Source of the DNA: Gemmataceae bacterium
GTDB lineage: Bacteria; Planctomycetota; Planctomycetia; Gemmatales; Gemmataceae
Reading direction: 5' to 3'
Length of the DNA stretch: 64,000 nt
Assembly (NCBI GenBank): GCA_022616435.1
Contig: JAKEET010000084.1
Span: 43,371 to 107,370 of the forward strand
The notes under the pieces are model-generated. The model was not told the origin of the DNA. It made no database searches and saw only the letters and a list, made by a program, of their open reading frames with translations. Shown here piece by piece: positions 35,546 through 44,257 of this stretch (within the stretch, counting starts at the first letter, position 1; every line of letters begins with the position of its first letter). The position numbers were made by a program, and so were the translations under genes.

Positions 35546-36217
35546 TCAATTGCCAGCATCGGCGCCAGTGTCGTCGCCGGACTGCACGGGGATTTCGCTG
35601 GAGGAGGGATCCGGAAGGCGCGTCGTGGGGGGAGTGTTCACCAGCGATTCTCGGAACTGCGCAAAGCGCTTGCGAAGCCGGCCCAGACGAACGCGCAGAA
35701 AACCGGGGTCGAGGTTGAGGTGGCGGGCGGCCTCCGCCGTGCTGCAACCCTTGAAACGCAGCTTGACCAGTTGGCGATCGATGTCGCTCAGCTGATCGAG
35801 AAACCGATCGACCAGGTCGTCGAACTCCAGGCTCCGGCTGGGTTCGTGCGCGGGCGGATACACGGCCTGATCCACCCAGGTGTCGCCGAGCAGCGTGTCG
35901 CTGATGGTGATGCGTGTCTTGATGTTGCGCCAGTAACGGGCGACCTTGCGGCGCAGCAGCGTGTTGGCCAGAGACAGGAAGTTCTCAGGCTTGTCGACGG
36001 AGAACTTGCCGGTCCGCAAACCAATCCACAGCGTGATCTGCACGGATTGAACCAGGTCCACCGAATCCAGATGAGATTGCAGCGCCTTGCCAATCAGCTT
36101 GTGCGCCGTGCGGCGCATGGCGTCGCTGTACTGCAACATGAGCTGTGACATGGCCGCGTCGTCGCCATTCCGCACTCGGGCAACTAGCTGTGAGAATTCC
36201 TGCTCGGTTCGAGGCAT
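35546..36217 (-). CDS. ECF-type RNA polymerase sigma factor
   Basis: A 223-residue sigma-70-family factor. Region 2 includes SQLMLQYSDAMRRTAHKLIG and VDLVQSVQITLWIGL; region 4 ends in FKGCSTAEAARHLNLDPGFL and RVRLGRLRKRF, a helix-turn-helix. Sigma factors of this planctomycete type usually sit beside Ser/Thr kinases, and here the kinase-WD40 gene is divergent, 205 bp away. The start at 36217 has AAGGA 9 nt upstream; an ATG at 36226 would have none spaced correctly. Confidence 0.92.
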   Translation of the reverse strand: MPRTEQEFSQLVARVRNGDDAAMSQLMLQYSDAMRRTAHKLIGKALQSHLDSVDLVQSVQITLWIGLRTGKFSVDKPENFLSLANTLLRRKVARYWRNIKTRITISDTLLGDTWVDQAVYPPAHEPSRSLEFDDLVDRFLDQLSDIDRQLVKLRFKGCSTAEAARHLNLDPGFLRVRLGRLRKRFAQFRESLVNTPPTTRLPDPSSSEIPVQSGDDTGADAGN

Positions 36218-36422
36218 GACTAACATTCCTTGCGTCGCGCTGAGAACTTGGAGGGTGGGCACCACAGACGCAGAGTCCAGGGTATCTCCGGCATTAGACC
36301 TTCATTAGACCGCGTTGTCCAGCAAAAGTTCCCGATTCTGTTTTTTCGGAAAATTGCTTGCAATCGGCGCGCGGCGACGTTGAAATGGGACTTTCGACCT
36401 GCGTGCCAAGGTAAATCAGGCT

Positions 36423-39400
36423 GTGCCCAAAAGCCAAGCAACGGAAGAACGACTTCGACTCTGCTGCGCCGAACTGGAACGGCGCGTCCGCAAGGGCGAG
36501 CTTTCCCGCGCCGAGGACTTCTTCAGCGCCTACCCCGATCTGGCGGCCACGCCGGAAATCGCCCTCGACTTGATCTACGCGGAGTACCTGGTCCGCTGCG
36601 AGCTGGGCGGGTCTCCCTCGCCCGACGAGTACTATGGCCGGTTTCCGCAGTGGCGCGAGGCGCTGTTTCATCAGTTCGAAATCCACGTCCTGCTGAACGG
36701 GCCGCCGGACGGCGCTGAGGTTGCGCCCTGGCCCCTCAGCGCCAACACCCCCCAACCCTGGAAAACCAGCCCCGACAACTTTGAGATTTTCGAAGAAATC
36801 GCCCGCGGCAGCATGGGCGTGGTTTACAAGGCCTGGCAGAAGGACGTCAATCGCGTCGTGGCCCTCAAGGTCATCCTGGCCCGCGCCCTGTCGACGCCCG
36901 ATCAACTCGCACGGTTCCGCGTCGAAGCGACGGCCATCGGCCGCCTGTTCCATCCCAACATCGTGCAAATCTTCAAGACCCAGGAGTGGGAGGGCTGTCC
37001 GTTCCTCGTGCTCGAGCACGTCGACGGTGAGACGCTGGCGAAACACTGGCAAGGCAAGGCCCAGCCGCCGCGGGCCGTCGCCACCCTGACGGCGACGCTG
37101 GCCGCCGCCATGCAATACGCCCATGAGCGCGCCGTCGTCCACCGGGATTTGCGGCCGGGAAATATCCTGATCAACCGGCAAGGCGTCCCCAAGATCATCG
37201 ATTTCGGGTTGGCCAAGTTGGATCTGCTGGCCGATGACGACCTGACCATGACGGGCCAGATCCTCGGGACGCCAAGTTACATGTCTCCCGAGCAGGCCGA
37301 GGGACTCAGTCGCGACCACGGACCGCACGTCGATGTCTACGCGCTCGGCGCGGTCATCTACGAAGGGCTCACCGGGCGGCCGCCCTTCCGCGGCCAGACC
37401 ATCTTGGAAACGCTATATGACGTCAACACCAAGGAGCCGGTCCCGCCGCGGCGCATCCAGCCGGGCGTGCCCCGCGATCTGGAAACGATCTGTCTGAAGT
37501 GTCTGCAGAAGGAACCGCACCAACGCTACGCCAGCGCCAAAGAGCTTGCCGACGATATCCACCGCTTCCTCAACCACGAGCCCATTTGGGCCCGACCGGT
37601 GACGGCCCTGGAGCGCGCCAGTCGCTGGTGCCGGCGGAATGCGCTCGTGGCCAGTCTCATGGGGGCGCTCACCCTGTGCTTCATGCTTGGCTTGGGGCTG
37701 GTGACCTGGAAATGGCTTCAGGAGGTCCATGCCCGGGCCGCGGCCGACGCCGCGCGGGAAATCGCCCAGGAACAGATCGCCAAGAGCGAGCGGATGGCTG
37801 CCGGCATCGTGCTGGACCGTGGCGTCAACCTGGGCGAGCACGGACACGTCGATCATGCGTTGCTGCTGTTCGCCAAGAGCTTGGAGCAGGCCGTGCGCGT
37901 CGACGATCGCGCCCTGGAACGCGCCGCCCGCGTCAACCTGGCGGCGTTTCGCCAGCAGCTGCTGCGGCGCCGCACGACCCTGGCCCACGCCAACTGGGTG
38001 TGGCAGATCGCCTTCAGCCGCGACGGCAAGTTTTTCGTCACGGCCTGTCGAGACAAGGTGGCCCGCGTGTGGGAAACGGCAACCGGCAAGCTGCTCGGCA
38101 AGCCCATGCACCACGACGCGCCGGTGTGGGCCGTGGCCGTCAGTCCCGACGACCGGTCGATCCTCACCGGCTGCGGCGACCCCAATGGCGGCGGCGGTGC
38201 ACGCTTGTGGGACGCCGCCACCGGCCAGCCGCTGGGCGCCCCATTCGCCGAGGGCCGGCCCGTCGGAACCGTGGGATTCAGTGCCGACGGCAAGACGTTG
38301 TTGACCCTCGACGCCGCCGGCGAGGTGCGGCTCTGGGACGCCAACAGCCGCGAGCCTGCCGGTGAGCCCGTGGCGCACCCTGGAACCGTCCGTACGGCGA
38401 TGTTCAGCCCGGATGGCAAGCTGCTGGCAACTGCCGGCGCCGACGTCCGGCTGTGGCACGTCCCCAAGGGGACGCCCGCGGGGCCGGTCCTGCGTCATCC
38501 AGGCGATCCGGAGCGATTGCCGAAACAACGCACGCTCGTGGTCGCCACGGCATTCAGCTCCGACGGCACGATGCTGGCGACCGGCGCTCAGATCACCGAC
38601 GCCGACACGAAACGCTGGCTGGCGGGCGAGGTCTGCCTCTGGAACGTGTCGACCGGTGAATTGGCAGTTCCACCGATGCAGCTTCCCGGACCCGTCAAGA
38701 CCGTCGTGTTCAGCCCCGACGACACCCGACTCCTGACCGGCGGATTCAAGTTCGACGCCAGGAAGAAGGACCACCTGCGCGGCGAAGCGCGGCTCTGGGA
38801 CGTGGCATCCGGCCGGCAGATCGGCCCGACCCTGGACGACACCGGACCGATCTGGGCCGCGGGCTTCGGTGGCGACGGCGAGATCCTGGTGACCGGCGGC
38901 GAAACCGGTCACGCCCGCTTCTGGCTCGCCGCCACCGGCGAGCCAATCGGCATGTCGTCGGGGCCCGGCAATGCCCGGTGCATCGGCATCGCCCCCGACC
39001 GCAGGACGGTCGTGATCGGCCATACCTATGAACCGGCGGTGGCGGAAGTGTGGGAGCTTCCCGCCGGCGGCGGCGCAGTCCTGCCCCCGCTCCACGACCA
39101 GAGCATTCGTGCCCTGCTCTTTAGCCGCAACGGCAAGCTGGTCGCCACGGCCAGCGAGGATCGCACGGCCCGCCTCTGGGACGTGGCCGCCGCGCAGCCC
39201 ATGGGCCGGCCGTTCCCGCACCATGGCGCCGCATCGGCATTGGTCTTCAGTCCCGACAGCAAATGCTTGCTGACGGTGAATGACGAGCTGGCGCCGCAAC
39301 TGTGGTGCATCGACACCGGCGAGCCGCACAGCCCGCCCGGGCCCAGGAGAACGGAGATCATCACCGCGGCCTGCACGTTCGGCAGTCAACGTCTCTTGCT

Positions 39401-40244
39401 TCGCGACCGCAACAATCGAGCATTCTGGTGGGAGTCGTCCAACGGCAAGACCGAGGATTGGCCGTTCGCCATCGACGCCAGTCGCGTCATTGTGTGCGAC
39501 GCGGGAAAGTGGCTGGCCACCGCTCAGGCAGCACAGGTCCAGCTCCGGGACATGGACAGCGCCAAGCCGATCGGCCAACCCCTGCGGCACCGGGCCAACG
39601 TCACGGCGTTCGCCTTCTGCCCGGATGGGAAGCTGCTGGCCACCGGCAGCGAAGACGGCAACGCCTACTTGTGGAAATGCGCCGGCGCCACGCGCTTGGG
39701 CTCGACGCTGTTGCACCCTGGTCCGTTGCGGGGCATGGTCTTCAGCGGCGACGGCCGCGCTCTGCTGGCGTGGAGCGGCAGCAACCACGTGCGTCTGTGG
39801 AACACCTCCACCGGCGCGCCGCTCGTGCCGCCGCTGTTGCATCCCGCCGAGATCGCCGCCGTGCAGTTCACGCCCGACGGCCGCACCATGGCCGTGGCCA
39901 GCGGCGCCGCCGTCTATTGCTGGGACGTGGCCACCGGCCGGCGCCTGGGCCCGCCGCTTCGCCACCCCGACGCGGTCACTCACCTGGCCATCAGTCCGGA
40001 CGGCCGGCGCCTGGCGACGGCGTGTGCCGACCGGTCCGTGCGCTTCTGGGACGTCCTCCAGCCTGCCGTGGGGAACGTGGCCGACATCAAGGCGTGGGTC
40101 GAAGCGCTCACCGGGCGACAGCTTGACGACGACGGCGCCATCCACGAGATCGACGCGACCGCCCTGCGCGACCGCCGTCGCGGCCTCGAGGCCAGCGCGG
40201 AACCGTTCCCCCGACCGGCGCTCCACGCGTCCCCGCCGCGCTGA
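36423..40244 (+). CDS. Membrane Ser/Thr protein kinase fused to WD40 repeats
   Basis: A 1273-residue protein. Residues about 120-385 are a Hanks-type kinase: ARGSMGVVYKAW (Gly loop), the VALK lysine (K149), HRDLRPGN (240-247), DFG at 260 and the TPSYMSPEQ activation end. One transmembrane segment follows (about 408-428), then about 800 residues of WD40 repeats (recurring FSPDGKLLAT ... RLWD units) that would lie outside the cytoplasm. The HRDLKP lysine typical of Ser/Thr kinases is Arg here (R244). The GTG start is weakly supported. Divergence from an ECF sigma gene suggests it controls that sigma factor by phosphorylation. Confidence 0.95.
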   Translation: MPKSQATEERLRLCCAELERRVRKGELSRAEDFFSAYPDLAATPEIALDLIYAEYLVRCELGGSPSPDEYYGRFPQWREALFHQFEIHVLLNGPPDGAEVAPWPLSANTPQPWKTSPDNFEIFEEIARGSMGVVYKAWQKDVNRVVALKVILARALSTPDQLARFRVEATAIGRLFHPNIVQIFKTQEWEGCPFLVLEHVDGETLAKHWQGKAQPPRAVATLTATLAAAMQYAHERAVVHRDLRPGNILINRQGVPKIIDFGLAKLDLLADDDLTMTGQILGTPSYMSPEQAEGLSRDHGPHVDVYALGAVIYEGLTGRPPFRGQTILETLYDVNTKEPVPPRRIQPGVPRDLETICLKCLQKEPHQRYASAKELADDIHRFLNHEPIWARPVTALERASRWCRRNALVASLMGALTLCFMLGLGLVTWKWLQEVHARAAADAAREIAQEQIAKSERMAAGIVLDRGVNLGEHGHVDHALLLFAKSLEQAVRVDDRALERAARVNLAAFRQQLLRRRTTLAHANWVWQIAFSRDGKFFVTACRDKVARVWETATGKLLGKPMHHDAPVWAVAVSPDDRSILTGCGDPNGGGGARLWDAATGQPLGAPFAEGRPVGTVGFSADGKTLLTLDAAGEVRLWDANSREPAGEPVAHPGTVRTAMFSPDGKLLATAGADVRLWHVPKGTPAGPVLRHPGDPERLPKQRTLVVATAFSSDGTMLATGAQITDADTKRWLAGEVCLWNVSTGELAVPPMQLPGPVKTVVFSPDDTRLLTGGFKFDARKKDHLRGEARLWDVASGRQIGPTLDDTGPIWAAGFGGDGEILVTGGETGHARFWLAATGEPIGMSSGPGNARCIGIAPDRRTVVIGHTYEPAVAEVWELPAGGGAVLPPLHDQSIRALLFSRNGKLVATASEDRTARLWDVAAAQPMGRPFPHHGAASALVFSPDSKCLLTVNDELAPQLWCIDTGEPHSPPGPRRTEIITAACTFGSQRLLLRDRNNRAFWWESSNGKTEDWPFAIDASRVIVCDAGKWLATAQAAQVQLRDMDSAKPIGQPLRHRANVTAFAFCPDGKLLATGSEDGNAYLWKCAGATRLGSTLLHPGPLRGMVFSGDGRALLAWSGSNHVRLWNTSTGAPLVPPLLHPAEIAAVQFTPDGRTMAVASGAAVYCWDVATGRRLGPPLRHPDAVTHLAISPDGRRLATACADRSVRFWDVLQPAVGNVADIKAWVEALTGRQLDDDGAIHEIDATALRDRRRGLEASAEPFPRPALHASPPR

Positions 40245-40364
40245 CGCATCACGCGCACCATCCTGGATGCGCGCCATCCGGTTCGCGCACCATCCAGTAC
40301 GCGGCCATCCCGCGCTTTCGTACGAATACAGTGTTCAATTCCATGCTTCTCGGGAGGACGAGCC

Positions 40365-41252
40365 ATGATCCGTGCTGCGCTGATCTGTTTTGCGATCGCC
40401 GGCGCCGCGTCTTCGGGCGCGGCCCAGGAAAAATCCAGCGGGCCCACGCCCAAGCCTGCCAAGTGGGAAAACCCCGTCCGCCAGTTCCTGCGCGAGGGCA
40501 AGCCCGTGATCGGCGGCACGGTCACCGTCAACAGCGTCGATATCGCGGCGCAAATGGCCAACATGGGCTTCGATTTCCTCTGGGTCGAGATGGAACACAG
40601 CCCGATCGGCTGGGAAACCTTTCGCAACATGGTGCTGGCCACGCGCGGCCTGAAGGCGATGCCGTTCTTCCGCGTGCCGGCCAACGAAGTCTGGGCCGCG
40701 AAGCGCGGACTCGATTCCGGCGCCCTCGGCGTCATCTTCCCCTTCACCAGCACTCCCGAGCTGGCCCGGCAAGCCGTCGATTCGTGCAAGTTTCCGCCGC
40801 TCGGCAAGCGCGGCGCCGGGCCGGGGCTGGCCGTGTTTCGCTGGCCGAGCGCCGATGAAAGCTATTACGAGTTCGCCAATCGCAACGTCATGGTGATCTG
40901 CATCATCGAGGACAAATCGGGCGTGGACCACATCGACGAGATCGCCGCCGTGCCCGGCGTGGACGTGCTGTTCATCGGCACCAACGACCTGTCGTTCCAG
41001 CTCACCGGCGGCAAGAAGGGCGACCCGCGCTGGCAGCAGGCGATCGACAAGATCGTCGCCGCCGGCAAGAAGCACGGCAAGGTCCTGGGCCGCCCCGCGG
41101 GCACGCCCAAGGACATCGAGCAGTACATGAAACAGGGCTTCCTGTTCTTCCAGGGCCCGAGCGAGCTGGGGCTGATGCGCGGCGGCGCCCGCGCGCTGCT
41201 CGATCCACTGGGCAAGAAGGGGTTCGATCCGAAGACGAAGACGCTATACTAG
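40365..41252 (+). CDS. HpcH/HpaI-type aldolase with a signal peptide
   Basis: A 295-residue class II aldolase of the HpcH/HpaI family (pyruvate or related keto-acid aldol cleavage). Family signs are VEMEHSPIGWETF, FFRVPANE, DSGALGVIFPFTST and a metal-binding stretch with IIEDKSGVDHIDEI and GVDVLFIGTNDLS. The odd feature is an apparent Sec signal peptide (MIRAALICFAIAGAASSGAA before QEKSS), which is unexpected for an enzyme normally in the cytoplasm. GGAGGA lies 7 nt upstream of the ATG. A fragment of a second copy of its 3' end is found at 44045-44129. Confidence 0.88.
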   Translation: MIRAALICFAIAGAASSGAAQEKSSGPTPKPAKWENPVRQFLREGKPVIGGTVTVNSVDIAAQMANMGFDFLWVEMEHSPIGWETFRNMVLATRGLKAMPFFRVPANEVWAAKRGLDSGALGVIFPFTSTPELARQAVDSCKFPPLGKRGAGPGLAVFRWPSADESYYEFANRNVMVICIIEDKSGVDHIDEIAAVPGVDVLFIGTNDLSFQLTGGKKGDPRWQQAIDKIVAAGKKHGKVLGRPAGTPKDIEQYMKQGFLFFQGPSELGLMRGGARALLDPLGKKGFDPKTKTLY

Positions 41253-41272
41253 AGTCCTGGAAGGAGTTGACC

Positions 41273-42646
41273 ATGCTGACCGCACGCACATCCTCGATCG
41301 CCGCCGCCGTTCTCTGTGCCGCCGCCGCGGCGCTTCATGCCCAGGACGGCCTCCCGGCGTCCCAGTTCCACTCGCTGCGCGAGCTTATCCGGCCGCAAGC
41401 CGGCGAATCGCGCTGGCGCGAAGTCGATTGGCTCACGAGCCTGCACGAAGCGCGGCTGCGCGCGGCCGCGGAGGGCAAGCCGATTCTCTTGTGGTCGGGC
41501 GGCGGTGCGCCTCCCCTGGGCGGCTGCTGAAGCGGCGGCCGAGCGGTCCGTGGGACCGCGATGTGGACCGAAGAGATGACCAAGATCATCCGCGAGCAGT
41601 TCGTGGCCGTGGCGGTCTCCGGTCACGTGGCCATGAATCGCAAGGATGCCGAGGGCGACTTCCTTCGCAAGACCGGCATCCGCCTCGCCGGCGCGGGCGG
41701 CAATCTGGAATGTCTCACCGCAGCCGGCACACGTCTCGGAGCGTTCTACGCCGCGGGCGGGACCGAGCACAATCGCCGCGATTTGCACGGCATCCTCAAA
41801 AAATGGCAGTCGTTGCCGGAAGCGGAACGTATGCCGGGCGCGGTCAAAGTGGACGACGCCGGTCCGGTGGCCGCCAACGTCCAATCGATCGCGCCGCCGG
41901 CCAACGCCTTGATCCTGCGCACCTATCATCGCCTGCTGACGCGCGAAGACGATGGCAGCGTTCACGGCGGCAGCGTCCGCAAGGTCCGGCCGAGCGACTA
42001 TCCGGCGAAATTCAAGCTGGGCGAGAAGGACACCTGGATCACCCACTTCGGCGAACGCTGGGAAGCGCAACCCGACTCCATGTGGATCCTGGAATCCGAG
42101 TGGAAGGCGATTGTAAAGCCGAATCCGGTCAAAGGCGACCGCTACCCGCTGCTCGAAGCCGTGGCCGACCGCATGACGCGCGCTCACCTGATCATGGGCA
42201 TGGCCTACGGCGAGTGCGGCATCTGCGGCAAGGACTCCGTCCGCTCCCGGTCGTTGAACCTGACGGTGACGGAAGTGTCCGCGGACCGTGTTGAGCTGCG
42301 GCTCGAAGGCTCGGCGGCCCTGGGCGCGGATTATGAAACGTCGCAGAAGCAGGATCGCAAAGGCTCGCGCGAAGGCAAATCAGTCCAGGGCTTCGAGCCG
42401 AAAGTCCTCGGCTACCTCACTTGGGACCGCAAGGCCGGCAAGTTCACGCGCTTCGACGTGGTCGCGCTGGGCGACGCCTACGGAACGCCGGGCGGCGACC
42501 ACTACTTCAACTACCGCCCCGGCCGGTACCCGATCGGCATCTCGATGGAGCTGGCCGCGGGCAAGACGGCCGCGGAACGCATCCCGCCGCGCGCCGCCGT
42601 GGTGTACGATACGCCGAACCCGGCGTATTTGGCGACAGGGCGGTGA
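41273..42646 (+). CDS. Secreted thioredoxin-like protein with an in-frame UGA after a cysteine (candidate selenoprotein / UGA-recoded protein)
   Basis: Read through one TGA codon (41528-41530, codon 86), this is a 457-residue protein. It has a signal peptide (SIAAAVLCAAAAALHAQ) and then a thioredoxin-like segment, ARLRAAAEGKPILLWSGGG, leading to APPLGGC-U-SGGRAVRG. The frame continues unchanged without any other stop for 371 more codons (VAMNRKDAEGDFLRKTGIRL, then a conserved C-terminal domain with GECGICGK). Thioredoxin-like proteins with GKPILLW carry a redox Cys at this place, so Cys-UGA fits a C-U redox pair. A perfect hairpin follows the UGA at the distance expected of a bacterial SECIS. 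ATG 41273 has AAGGAG 6 nt upstream. The alternative is a nonsense mutation in a dead gene. Confidence 0.75.
41528..41559 (+). promoter_or_regulatory. Candidate UGA codon with bacterial SECIS-like hairpin
   Basis: The UGA is 41528-41530. The hairpin GCGGTCC-GTG-GGACCGC spans 41543-41559: a perfect 7-bp stem with a three-base loop starting with G. The loop begins 20 nt after the UGA, within the 16-37 nt window known for bacterial SECIS elements, which also require a G in the first two loop positions. Confidence 0.65.
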
Positions 42647-42769
42647 GCCGGGCGACCGCAGCTCTGCACCGTGTCGCCGAGCGCAGCGTCGGCGAGATCA
42701 ACGCGTGCGTGCCTTGGCCGGGCCACGAACCGACGACTTTCCGCGCCCATGCTGGCGCTGGAGTGTCTC

Positions 42770-43918
42770 ATGTTCATCGTCATTCTTATCGCGAGCGCGA
42801 TTGTGCCTGCCGCCACGGCTCAACCTCATGACAAGCTCGGAAAAAAAACGCTTTCGGCAGGAGACAAGATCGCCGTTGGGGGTCGAGATTATTCGCTGCG
42901 TTTTGTCCACGACGCCGTTGTGGGCCGGGTCGAGAAGCGCGGGGCAATCTGCCTTTCGCACGGGGGGACCACGTGGGTGATTAACCCTCTACTCCCCGAC
43001 CTGAAGGATCATTTCGCGTTTCCCTGGCCGGTGGAGACCCTTTCGGCGGATCGGTCTTTGGCAATCGTGCGCGTGCCCAGCGCGAAAGGACGCTTGGCCG
43101 TTGCCGATGTGCGGAAAAAAACCTTGGTCGCCGAGTTTGACGGGAATGAAGAAGCCGAGTTTTTCAATGTGAATCCTGGGGACTGGGTGTTTTCCCAGAA
43201 ACGCCGGCGCGTTTATCCTCTGAATGGCATCGGAGCAGGGGGCTGGTTTTTCCTTGACTTGGTCCGGAAAAAGCGCGTCGCAGTCGAGGTAGCCGGCTTT
43301 CGGCCGCGCAACGGCGTGCACGTTTGGAACGGCGCCCTTCTTGATGGCGGACAGGACATCGTGCTGTTTGTAACGGGCGGAGACAAGAGAGACGGCAGAC
43401 GCCGCGTGCAGTTTCCCATCGACGAGATGGAAAAGAGAACCGTAGCGGCAGCGGACACGGACGTGATCTGGGTCTTGGACGCGAGCAAGGACCAGCTGAC
43501 CGCGTATCTGGGCGCCGGCACGTACGCCTTGGTTTCGACGAACACGTGGAAAGTGATCCAGCGTTTCGACTGGCCCGAGCAGGTGCGAAGTCCACTGATG
43601 TGGCAGCGTGGACCGGCCGGCCGGCACGCGTATTTCATCAATGACTTGCACCGTCTGGTCGTGTACGAGCCAAGAACGTCGAAGCTTGTCAAGATTCTCC
43701 TCGATTCGCAAGAAACCGAGGCCCGCGCGCTTGCAGTAACGTTTGCTGCGGATGGCCGCCACGGTGCGGTGGCAGCTCATGGAGTGCAAATCGCCGTATT
43801 CGATACGGACCGCCATGAGATCGTTCATCAATTCGCAGTGAAGCGGACGCCCAGCATAGCATTCTTGATCGAGCCGGCAAGGAAAGAGACGTTGGGAACC
43901 TGTCTCATTGTTGATTGA
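42770..43918 (+). CDS. Secreted beta-propeller-like protein of unknown function
   Basis: A 382-residue protein with a signal peptide (MFIVILIASAIVPAATA) and repeated beta-strand blocks resembling blades of a propeller (for example RSLAIVRVPSAKGRLAVADV and HGAVAAHGVQIAVFDTDRHE). I recognise no catalytic motif. GGAG lies 6 nt before ATG 42770; an ATG at 42749 is an alternative. Base composition is less GC-rich than in the neighbours, hinting at different ancestry. It follows the UGA-containing gene by 123 bp. Confidence 0.75.
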   Translation: MFIVILIASAIVPAATAQPHDKLGKKTLSAGDKIAVGGRDYSLRFVHDAVVGRVEKRGAICLSHGGTTWVINPLLPDLKDHFAFPWPVETLSADRSLAIVRVPSAKGRLAVADVRKKTLVAEFDGNEEAEFFNVNPGDWVFSQKRRRVYPLNGIGAGGWFFLDLVRKKRVAVEVAGFRPRNGVHVWNGALLDGGQDIVLFVTGGDKRDGRRRVQFPIDEMEKRTVAAADTDVIWVLDASKDQLTAYLGAGTYALVSTNTWKVIQRFDWPEQVRSPLMWQRGPAGRHAYFINDLHRLVVYEPRTSKLVKILLDSQETEARALAVTFAADGRHGAVAAHGVQIAVFDTDRHEIVHQFAVKRTPSIAFLIEPARKETLGTCLIVD

Positions 43919-43926
43919 GGCTCGTA

Positions 43927-44049
43927 TTACCACAGCCCCAGCACCTTCCACCACGCCAGCCCCACGCTCAGACAGATGGTTAGGTTGACGAGCGATAGCC
44001 CGAAGCCGACGCGCCACCACGTCTCCATCGGCACGTAGTTGCTGGGCCT
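43927..44049 (-). pseudogene. Remnant of the C-terminus of an anion (DASS/SLC13-like) transporter
   Basis: The minus strand encodes about 40 residues, METWWRVGFGLSLVNLTICL then SVGLAWWKVLGLW and a stop, a typical final transmembrane segment of sodium-dependent anion symporters. Nothing upstream on the minus strand continues the family, so it is a truncated relic. The family assignment is from pattern memory and is moderately certain. Confidence 0.5.
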
Positions 44050-44129
44050 GTTGCGCGGCGGCGCCCCGCGCCTTGCTCGATCCGCTGGGGAAGAAGGGAT
44101 TCGATCCGAAGACGAAGGCGCTGTATTGA
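44045..44129 (+). pseudogene. 3' fragment of a second HpcH/HpaI aldolase gene
   Basis: The last 18 codons read LLDPLGKKGFDPKTKALY, differing in one residue from the end of the intact aldolase at 40365-41252. Upstream nucleotide similarity extends about 30 bp further with small indels, then stops abruptly against the transporter relic. Confidence 0.8.
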
Positions 44130-44257
44130 CCTGACAACTTTTTTGGTGGCATCGCCACGCGCTCGCAGATACCATGACCAGGGCGGGAGGGACCACCGTG
44201 GCGGTCCGCGCCGGCTCATTGGGCGCAATCCCGCCACGACATCGCGGAGGCCCTGTC

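Noticed and set aside
37413..40277. Long minus-strand open frame opposite the kinase-WD40 gene
   Set aside because: Antisense of a well-supported kinase; no family motif.
41528..41530. Simple nonsense mutation (pseudogene) for the secreted thioredoxin-like protein
   Set aside because: Not excluded, but no other stop or frameshift occurs in 371 downstream codons, the UGA follows a Cys and a SECIS-like hairpin is in place; recoding is the better explanation.
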